A stretch of 6,380 bases of DNA from Thermoflexus hugenholtzii JAD2 (lineage in GTDB: Bacteria; Chloroflexota; Dehalococcoidia; SHYB01): positions 1 through 6,380 of the forward strand of contig CAMAVV010000098.1 of NCBI GenBank assembly GCA_945861815.1. The letters are read 5' to 3'. The notes beneath the pieces are model-generated. The model made no database searches, had not been told where the DNA came from, and worked only from the letters and a program-made list of their open reading frames with translations. A program made the position numbers and the translations under genes. Shown in pieces: positions 1-4,545 of the stretch. Numbering within the stretch: position 1 is the stretch's first letter; every line of letters starts with the position of its first letter.

Positions 1-321
1 AACTGCAACCTCACCCTAAGCCCAGTCACAAACGCCTTCAGTCCTTTGCTCGGCGGTGTCCTCTGCCCCAACTGCCGCCGCAGCGACCCTCTGGCCCGCC
101 CGCTCTCCCTCAACGCCCTCAAGGTCTTGCGCCTTCTTGCGCGAGGCAGTTTTGAAACCTCCTCCAAAGTACGGTTAGAACCAGATTTAGCTATTGAAGT
201 CGAGCACACATTACGCCAATATATGAGGTACCTCCTGGAGAAAGACCTGAAATCCACCTCTTTCCTTGATATGCTGCGCCGTGAAGACGCTGAAGCGCTC
301 AGCTCCACTCCCTCCCGTTAA
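1..321 (+). CDS. recO: DNA repair protein RecO, C-terminal part (5' end cut by window)
   Basis: The first 106 codons read open from base 1 to a TAA at 319-321. RecO works in the RecFOR pathway: it binds single-stranded DNA and SSB and helps load RecA at gaps in the cytoplasm. The visible part is the C-terminal domain. It has a zinc-finger remnant (Cys at visible residue 2, then C-P-N-C at residues 22-25 after a Gly-Gly), which fits the C-x2-C...C-x2-C pattern with the first Cys lying outside the window. Next come the family-typical helix A-L-K-V-L-R-L-L-A-R and the near-terminal stretch Y-L-L-E-K-D-L-K-S. The TTG at 46 is internal and not the true start. The carboxylase gene follows after 15 bases on the same strand, so the two are probably co-transcribed. 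The assignment rests on motif memory but the pattern is distinctive. Confidence 0.85.
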   Translation, partial: NCNLTLSPVTNAFSPLLGGVLCPNCRRSDPLARPLSLNALKVLRLLARGSFETSSKVRLEPDLAIEVEHTLRQYMRYLLEKDLKSTSFLDMLRREDAEALSSTPSR

Positions 322-336
322 CCAGAGGCCATCTAG

Positions 337-1857
337 GTGTTCAAGAAAATCCTGATCGCCAATAGAGGCGAGATTGCCTTGCGGGTCATGCGCACCTGCG
401 AGGATATGGACATCGCTACCGTCGCCATCTATTCAGAGGCCGACCGCCTCTCTCCACACGTTCGCTATGCCGATGAGGCCTATCTTCTCGGTCCGCCCCC
501 CGCCAAGCAGAGCTACCTTCGCTTCGACGCCATCATCGACGCGGTGAAGAAGTCAGGCGCAGAGGCCATCCATCCCGGCTATGGCTTTCTCGCGGAGAAC
601 GCCGACTTTGCAGAGGCCTGTGAAAAGGCAGGCGTCACCTTCATCGGCCCTAGCGCCAGGATGATCCGCGAGATGGGCGATAAGCTCTCCGCCCGGCGTT
701 TGATGGAGAAGGCCGGCGTGCCCATCGTCCCTGGCGCAACGGTGGAGGCGGCCTCCCTTGACGAGATGAAGCGGACGGCTAAGAAGATCGGCTATCCAGT
801 CCTCATGAAGCCCTCCGGCGGCGGCGGCGGCAAGGGTATGCACGTCGTCCACAAAGAGGAGGAGATCGAGCACGTCATGAAGATGGCCGCCAGCGAGGCT
901 GCCTCCTCCTTCGGCAAGTCTGTTGTCTATCTGGAAAAGTATCTCAGCCCCGTTCGCCACATCGAGCTTCAGGTCCTCCGCGATAACCACGGCAACGCCA
1001 TCCACCTCGGCGAGCGCGAATGCTCCGTCCAGCGCCGCCACCAGAAGATCATCGAAGAGAGCCCCTCCGTCGCCGTCACGCCCGCCATCCGCAAGAAGCT
1101 CATCGATGCCGGCCTCGCCGCCGTGGAGGCCGTCAACTACAGTGGCGTCGGCACCTGCGAATTCCTCCTCACCGCCACCGGCGACGTCTACTTCCTAGAA
1201 ATGAACACCCGCCTCCAGGTCGAGCATACCGTCACCGAGATGGTCACCGGCCTCGACCTCGTCGAAGAGCAAATCTTAGTGGCCGATAACCACAAGCTCC
1301 GCCACAAGCAGTCCGATATCAAGTGGAACGGCTGGGCCATCGAGTGCCGCATCTCGGCGGAAGATCCGTATAACAACTTCATGCCCTCTCCCGGCCTCAT
1401 CGCCCTCCTCTCCGAGCCTGGCGGCCCCGGCGTGCGCGTGGACAGCGGCGTCTCCCGCGGCTTCGAGATCCCCGTCTTCTACGACCCCCTCATCGCCAAG
1501 CTCATCACCTGGGGCCGTGACCGCGACCAGGCCATCCGCCGCATGGGCCGCGCCCTCCGCGACTACAAGATCCTCGGCATCCAGAACAACATCCCCTTCC
1601 TCCAGGCCGTCATCCAGCACAAAAAGTTCGCCTCCGGCGATATCCACACCAAGTTCCTTGATGAGAACCCTGACCTCTTCCAAGAGCTGCCCAAGCAGAG
1701 CGCCCAGTTCGCCGCCATCGCAGCGACGCTCATCGAGCATCAAAGCAAGGCGGGCGCCGCGAAGAACGGCGGCGGCAAGAATGGGGCAAAGACCGGCAGC
1801 GCAAGCCTGTGGAAATCGGCGGCCATCGGGCAGATATGGGACAGGCCATGGCGGTAG
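337..1857 (+). CDS. accC: Biotin carboxylase (ATP-grasp) subunit of an acyl-CoA carboxylase, probably the BC half of a split alpha subunit
   Basis: This 506-residue protein carboxylates the biotin of a carrier domain using ATP and bicarbonate, the first half-reaction of acetyl-/propionyl-CoA-type carboxylases. The N-terminal domain opens with K-I-L-I-A-N-R-G-E-I-A and has H-P-G-Y-G-F-L-A-E-N at 79-88. The ATP-grasp domain has K116, K158, the glycine loop G-G-G-G-G-K-G-M at 161-168, H208 and K237. The metal and catalytic set is E275, E288, N290, R292 and Q294-V295-E296, and R338 is also kept. These numbers nearly coincide with E. coli AccC, so the enzyme should be active. The start is a GTG with an in-frame TAG directly before it, so no earlier start is possible; AGAGG lies 8 bases upstream. 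The BC fold ends near residue 448. A Gly/Ala/Lys-rich linker follows (about 470-489), then S-L-W-K and an unfamiliar tail. Typical stand-alone AccC is about 450 residues, so this one is longer. It overlaps the next gene. Confidence 0.93.
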   Translation: MFKKILIANRGEIALRVMRTCEDMDIATVAIYSEADRLSPHVRYADEAYLLGPPPAKQSYLRFDAIIDAVKKSGAEAIHPGYGFLAENADFAEACEKAGVTFIGPSARMIREMGDKLSARRLMEKAGVPIVPGATVEAASLDEMKRTAKKIGYPVLMKPSGGGGGKGMHVVHKEEEIEHVMKMAASEAASSFGKSVVYLEKYLSPVRHIELQVLRDNHGNAIHLGERECSVQRRHQKIIEESPSVAVTPAIRKKLIDAGLAAVEAVNYSGVGTCEFLLTATGDVYFLEMNTRLQVEHTVTEMVTGLDLVEEQILVADNHKLRHKQSDIKWNGWAIECRISAEDPYNNFMPSPGLIALLSEPGGPGVRVDSGVSRGFEIPVFYDPLIAKLITWGRDRDQAIRRMGRALRDYKILGIQNNIPFLQAVIQHKKFASGDIHTKFLDENPDLFQELPKQSAQFAAIAATLIEHQSKAGAAKNGGGKNGAKTGSASLWKSAAIGQIWDRPWR

Positions 1858-2360
1858 AGCGCTTCCGCGCCCAGGTCGATGGCGAGTGGGTTGACGTGAC
1901 CCTTGAGAAGTCCGGCGACCGCATGATCGTGAAGTCCGGCGACAAGACTTGGAACGCCGACCTCAAGCGCTTCCAGGGCACAAGCCTCGTCTCCCTTATC
2001 CTCGACAACACCTCCCTCGAGTTCCTCATCAACAAGAACGACGACACGTACACCGTCTTGCGCGGCACGGAGCTCTATTCGGTCAAGGTGAAGGCGGCCT
2101 GGGGCGCGACAACCTCCGGCTTTGGCGGCCACGAGGGCGCTTCCGGCGAAGCTTCTGTCGATTCCCCCCTCACTGGCGTCATCGTGCGCATCGAGGTCGA
2201 GAAGGGCGAAGAGGTCGCAAAGGGCGACGTCCTTCTGGTCGTCGAAGCGATGAAGATGCAGAACGAAATTAAAGCGCCTAAGGCAGGCGTTGTGCGGGCC
2301 ATCAAGGTGAAACCTGGGCAAAAGGTCACCATGCGCCAGCCGCTCATGACGATTGGCTAA
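1848..2360 (+). CDS. accB: Biotin carboxyl carrier protein (BT-like region plus biotinyl domain) of the same carboxylase
   Basis: The protein carries the biotin that is carboxylated by the upstream subunit and presented to a carboxyltransferase. With the ATG at 1848 it has 170 residues. Residues about 1-85 are a beta-rich region resembling the BT domain that joins carrier to carboxylase in propionyl-CoA-type alpha subunits. Residues about 105-170 are the biotinyl domain, with S-P-L-T-G near 106-110 and the biotinylation motif E-A-M-K-M, whose lysine (residue 136, codon 2253-2255) is the attachment site. Starts at 1836 (ATG) or 1809 (GTG) are equally open, and none has a convincing ribosome binding site. 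The frame overlaps the end of the biotin carboxylase by 10 bases from 1848, or 49 from 1809. Reading back into the overlap gives residues that continue the upstream S-L-W-K motif after a -1 shift, so this may be the C-terminal part of one fused protein. The next gene is convergent, 14 bases away. Confidence 0.88.
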   Translation: MAVERFRAQVDGEWVDVTLEKSGDRMIVKSGDKTWNADLKRFQGTSLVSLILDNTSLEFLINKNDDTYTVLRGTELYSVKVKAAWGATTSGFGGHEGASGEASVDSPLTGVIVRIEVEKGEEVAKGDVLLVVEAMKMQNEIKAPKAGVVRAIKVKPGQKVTMRQPLMTIG

Positions 2361-2374
2361 CAATCACGCAAGAG

Positions 2375-3016
2375 CTACCGCTCCAACAGTCCTCTCAGCC
2401 TCGCCTTCACAGCTGGCCATTCCGAGTCAATGATCGAGTATGTTGCCGTATCTCTGATGGCTCCGTCATAGGCCACCTGTGCCGCCCGTATCACGCCATC
2501 GAGATGTGCGCCCAGCCGATCGATGGCACGTCGCGAACGCTCATTGCGGGAATCGGTTCGTATCCACACGCGATGCACACGCCATGTTTCAAAGGCATGC
2601 GTCAGCATCAGCAACTTCGCCTCAGTGTTGATGGCCGTCCGCTGGGCGTCGGGCGCTAGCCACGTCCAGCCAATCTCCACGACGTCCGGCAGGTGCGCCC
2701 CGCGTTGGTGCGGGCTTCCAGCAGGCCAATCCCAGAACTCGATGTTTCCGAAGCGGGTGGAGCCGACGACACGCCCGCTTTTGCGGTCGATTGTGGCAAA
2801 GGGTAGTGCCGTCCCAGTCTCCTGCCGTGCGAGCGCGGTCTCAACATACCGCTGCATGCCGGCCTCGGTGGCCGGGACCTCGGTGTAGGTGTACGTCTCA
2901 CGCAAAGGCGTCGCCGCCTGCACTAAAGCAGACACATGGCTGAGCGATAGCGGCTCAAGCCGAACGTGATTGCCTTCGAGCGTGACAACGTCCAACACTC
3001 TGCTCACCCCACCCAC
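2375..3016 (-). CDS. GNAT family N-acetyltransferase (RimJ/RimL-like, Acetyltransf_3 type)
   Basis: This is a 213-residue cytoplasmic acetyltransferase that uses acetyl-CoA; its substrate is not evident. It shows the hallmarks of the RimJ/RimL-like branch: V-R-L-E-P-L at 18-23, A-L-P-F-A-T at 70-75, V-V-G-S-T-R-F at 83-89 and E-I-G-W-T-W-L at 114-120. The CoA-binding turn is represented by Q-R-T-A-I-N-T-E-A-K at 125-134, followed by the family helix K-L-L-M-L-T-H-A-F. The late motif T-D-S-R-N-E-R-S-R-R-A-I-D-R-L-G-A covers 154-170. The length is usual for the family. The outermost start is a GTG at 3014-3016, but the GTG at 2996-2998 (residue 7) has a better purine-rich G-G-G-T-G-G-G-G-T-G-A-G stretch just upstream and may be the real start. 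It lies 14 bases after the translin-like gene, so it is probably the last gene of that minus-strand operon, and it ends 14 bases from the convergent carrier-protein gene. Confidence 0.85.
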   Translation of the reverse strand: MGGVSRVLDVVTLEGNHVRLEPLSLSHVSALVQAATPLRETYTYTEVPATEAGMQRYVETALARQETGTALPFATIDRKSGRVVGSTRFGNIEFWDWPAGSPHQRGAHLPDVVEIGWTWLAPDAQRTAINTEAKLLMLTHAFETWRVHRVWIRTDSRNERSRRAIDRLGAHLDGVIRAAQVAYDGAIRDTATYSIIDSEWPAVKARLRGLLER

Positions 3017-3030
3017 ACCGGCGGCGACGG

Positions 3031-3705
3031 CTATTCCTTCCCGCCTAACTTCCGCTCCACGTCCCGCAGCTTCTCTTCAAGCCGCGCCTGCCTCAGCGCC
3101 ATCGTCAGGTCGCCGCGCGTCCGTTCCGTCACCCCGCGCACCATGTCCGTCGTGCGCTTCAGGTTGCCCGTAAGCGCGTCGGGGAAGTCCATCGTCGAAA
3201 GCATCGTGTAGATGTCGTCCATCTCGCCAAGGATCGCCTCGCAACGCTGGACGTCGCCCTTGCGCAAGGCATCCAGCACCATGCGGCGCAGCTCGCCTGC
3301 CGCTTCGCCAAGGCCGTTGAGGTAGGCCGGGTACTCCACGCCGATGGCGTCCGGGTCCGGCAGTGCATCGCCCTTGCCCAGGGCAAAGACACAGCTTGCT
3401 TCAGCGTATTCCTTCTCCGCCATCTCTACATAGCCCGTGTTGCGCAAGTCCTCATGGCCGCTCGTGTTCTTCTCGATCTCGCTCAAGAACGCCTTCGCCG
3501 CCTTCAGCTGCGTCAACGCCTCGTCCAAGGCGCCGCGATGCACCGCGCGGATCGCATTCGCCGACTCCTGGACGACCTTGCGCGTCAGCGGATAGACCGA
3601 CTCCCGCGCCTGGTGCTTCTGCCCCAGCGCCGTGCGTATCTTCTCGCCGATGGAATCGAGGTTGGAGGTTGAATTGTGTTGCACGAGGTGTTGATAGTCC
3701 TTCAA
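3031..3705 (-). CDS. Translin family protein (putative single-stranded nucleic-acid binding protein)
   Basis: This 224-residue, almost wholly helical protein resembles the translin/TRAX family. In eukaryotes the family forms octameric barrels that bind single-stranded DNA and RNA, and TRAX supplies an RNase activity; archaeal homologues exist. Recognition rests on the order of family-like segments: A-I-R-A-V-H-R-G at 51-58, G-Y-V-E-M-A-E-K-E-Y at 91-100, Y-L-N-G-L-G-E-A-A-G-E-L-R-R at 128-141, L-R-K-G-D at 147-151, I-Y-T-M-L-S-T-M-D-F-P-D-A-L at 165-178 and T-E-R-T-R-G-D-L at 193-200. Compared with human TRAX, the E-Y-V-E pair is reduced to G91...E94, and D-L-T-G-E becomes E134...E138. Three of four acidic positions therefore remain, one as Glu for Asp. 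The start is TTG, supported by GGGGGAGGA five bases upstream and an in-frame TAG just before that. The role in bacteria is unknown to me. Confidence 0.8.
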   Translation of the reverse strand: MKDYQHLVQHNSTSNLDSIGEKIRTALGQKHQARESVYPLTRKVVQESANAIRAVHRGALDEALTQLKAAKAFLSEIEKNTSGHEDLRNTGYVEMAEKEYAEASCVFALGKGDALPDPDAIGVEYPAYLNGLGEAAGELRRMVLDALRKGDVQRCEAILGEMDDIYTMLSTMDFPDALTGNLKRTTDMVRGVTERTRGDLTMALRQARLEEKLRDVERKLGGKE

Positions 3706-3715
3706 AAAATCCTCC
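3706..3715 (-). promoter_or_regulatory. Strong ribosome binding site that fixes the TTG start of the translin-like gene
   Basis: Read on the minus strand, GGAGG (plus 3711-3715, within GGGGGAGGA) stands five bases before the TTG. This near-perfect anti-16S match, with an in-frame TAG immediately upstream, is why the TTG was preferred to the GTG seven codons further in. Part of it pairs in the hairpin at 3713-3729. Confidence 0.65.
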
Positions 3716-3775
3716 CCCTAGATGGGGGAAGTCCTGTAGGGCGCGGGGCACGTGTCCTCACTCCGTGTGCCTCAC
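3708..3775. repeat. Small palindrome and direct repeat in the fmdB-translin spacer
   Basis: The 89-base spacer between the two minus-strand genes holds a perfect inverted repeat, TCCCCC (3713-3718) and GGGGGA (3724-3729), around a 5-base loop. It also holds a near-perfect direct repeat, CGTGTCCTCAC (3751-3761) and CGTGTGCCTCAC (3764-3775). On the minus strand the palindrome is transcribed directly before the translin-like gene and its 3' arm runs into that gene's ribosome binding site. It is not followed by a T run on the transcript before the gene beyond a short TTTT, so I do not call it a terminator. It may be a fragment of a dispersed intergenic repeat. Confidence 0.55.
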
Positions 3776-3794
3776 CGGAGCGCCCTCGTAACAA

Positions 3795-4139
3795 TCACAA
3801 ATCATCCAACGGCGCAGGCATATCCCCATCCCGTGCCGCGTCGATCATCTCCCGCGCCTCTTCCGGCATATCCACGCCCATCTCCGCCATGCGCTTCTCC
3901 GTCCACCGCCCGATGTTTCGCGGGTCTTTATAGTAGTCGTCGCTGTTGTGCATCGAGGGCTCTTCCGAGCCTTCCCACACCTGTTGGGCTGTCTTCGCCA
4001 CTGCGAACCGGGAGACGGCCCGCGACATCTCCTTGCCGCCGCAGTGGGAGCACTGCACGTTCTGCGGCTCCGTCATCGTGCGCACAAAAACGTCTGTCTT
4101 TCGCTTGCAGCCCGCGCACCGGTACTCGTAGATTGGCAT
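3795..4139 (-). CDS. FmdB-family zinc ribbon protein with acidic C-terminal tail
   Basis: This is a 114-residue protein. The start M-P-I-Y-E-Y-R-C at 1-8 is the hallmark of the FmdB/putative regulatory protein family. Cys8 and Cys11 with Cys30 and Cys33 (C-S-H-C-G-G) make a C-x2-C...C-x2-C zinc ribbon. R-A-V-S-R-F-A-V follows and ends the domain near residue 48. The remaining 65 residues are polar and acidic, with D-D-Y-Y-K-D-P-R-N-I-G-R-W and a D-D-L end, and are probably helical. The ATG at 4139 was chosen over an upstream TTG-type start at 4175 because the family begins exactly there and GAGAGG precedes it by a few bases. The family was named from a formamidase cluster and has often been called a regulator. 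Its function is unproven; zinc binding is the only confident property. It is first in a minus-strand group with the translin-like and GNAT genes and is divergent from the 88-residue gene. Confidence 0.87.
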   Translation of the reverse strand: MPIYEYRCAGCKRKTDVFVRTMTEPQNVQCSHCGGKEMSRAVSRFAVAKTAQQVWEGSEEPSMHNSDDYYKDPRNIGRWTEKRMAEMGVDMPEEAREMIDAARDGDMPAPLDDL

Positions 4140-4165
4140 AGGCCCTCTCGGTGAAAACTGTATGT

Positions 4166-4174
4166 ATTTTAGCA
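4166..4174 (-). promoter_or_regulatory. Possible extended -10 promoter for the fmdB-translin-GNAT group
   Basis: On the minus strand the sequence reads TGC-TAAAAT, an extended -10 form, in the only AT-rich patch of the divergent spacer. It would start transcription about 20 bases before the zinc-ribbon ATG. No good -35 hexamer is visible 17 bases further up, so this is a position-based prediction. Confidence 0.4.
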
Positions 4175-4206
4175 CGGCCCACCCTGCCGGAAATCCCCAT
4201 CCGCGC

Positions 4207-4212
4207 TACAAT
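4207..4212 (+). promoter_or_regulatory. Probable -10 box (TACAAT) of the 88-residue gene
   Basis: TACAAT lies 24 bases before the ATG at 4236, inside GCTACAATGCGCTC. The -10 sequence before the amidohydrolase gene (GCTATAATGCCCTC) differs at only two of fourteen positions, which supports a real promoter. No TTGACA-like -35 is seen. The implied leader is very short, about 17 bases. Confidence 0.5.
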
Positions 4213-4235
4213 GCGCTCCTTATCCTGCTCACGCC

Positions 4236-4502
4236 ATGAAACACGCTGGCCCCCCCACCCTTGATATGATCGAAGACGACCTCCTCGCCGTCCTGCGCGC
4301 TTGCCCTGAGTTGACAGAGCGCAAACGTGGCATCTTCTACCGCAAATCGATCGCCTTCCTTCACTTCCACGAAGACCCGGCAGGCCTCTTCGCCGACCTA
4401 AAGCTGGGAAAAGCCTTCACTCGTTTCCCCGTCAACACGAAACAAGAGCGCCGCGCCTTGCTCAACCGCGTGAGGCAAACCCTTGCCTCTGGTCTGAAAT
4501 GA
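4236..4502 (+). CDS. Small conserved-looking hypothetical protein (88 residues)
   Basis: I do not recognise a named family. The protein is soluble, with no signal peptide or membrane segment. Residues 8-24 look helical (M-I-E-D-D-L-L-A-V-L-R), followed by a compact block I-F-Y-R-K-S-I-A-F-L-H-F-H-E-D at 33-47 and P-A-G-L-F-A-D-L-K at 48-56. The motif F-P-V-N-T-K-Q-E-R at 64-72 leads into a basic helix with R-R-A-L-L-N-R-V-R. This alternation of strand-like and helical blocks suggests a small alpha/beta fold. The H-F-H-E-D cluster could bind a metal or be structural. There is no good ribosome binding site before the ATG; a TACAAT box lies just upstream, giving a short leader. The codon use matches its neighbours. 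It ends 43 bases before the MFS gene on the same strand and may share its transcript. Confidence 0.7.
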   Translation: MKHAGPPTLDMIEDDLLAVLRACPELTERKRGIFYRKSIAFLHFHEDPAGLFADLKLGKAFTRFPVNTKQERRALLNRVRQTLASGLK

Positions 4503-4504
4503 CA

Positions 4505-4539
4505 CCTCTCCCGAGTCTCTCCACACAACCACGGAGAGG
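4505..4539 (+). promoter_or_regulatory. Ribosome binding site of the MFS gene with two upstream complementary tracts
   Basis: GGAGAGG (4533-4539) stands six bases before the ATG at 4546. CCTCTCC at 4505-4511 is its exact reverse complement, and CTCTCC at 4517-4522 is complementary to GGAGAG (4533-4538) with a 10-base loop. Either pairing would hide the site. The first tract lies three bases after the stop of the upstream small gene, so ribosomes ending there could affect the pairing. The structure is visible in the sequence; regulation is inference. Confidence 0.4.
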
Positions 4540-4545
4540 CGGCGC

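Noticed and set aside
553..1041. Minus-strand open frame of 162 codons opposite the biotin carboxylase
   Set aside because: Low-complexity product with no recognisable domain, lying fully inside the well-supported ATP-grasp coding region.
1806..1816. Programmed -1 ribosomal frameshift site joining the two carboxylase genes
   Set aside because: The frame relation is right, but CTGTGGAAATC has no X-XXY-YYZ slippery heptamer and I see no strong stimulatory stem just downstream; a simple indel or true gene split is more likely.
1740..2363. Minus-strand open frame of 207 codons opposite the carrier-protein gene
   Set aside because: It is longer than the carrier frame, but its product is Leu/Ala/Asp/His-rich without any motif, whereas the + strand has a clear E-A-M-K-M biotinyl domain. 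It is a shadow of G/C-ending codons.
2361..2374. Bidirectional terminator between the convergent genes
   Set aside because: Only 14 bases separate the two stop codons and no inverted repeat is visible there.
3713..3729. Rho-independent terminator after the zinc-ribbon gene
   Set aside because: The 6-bp G/C stem is followed on the minus strand by the purine-rich ribosome binding site rather than directly by a T run, and the next gene begins five bases later.
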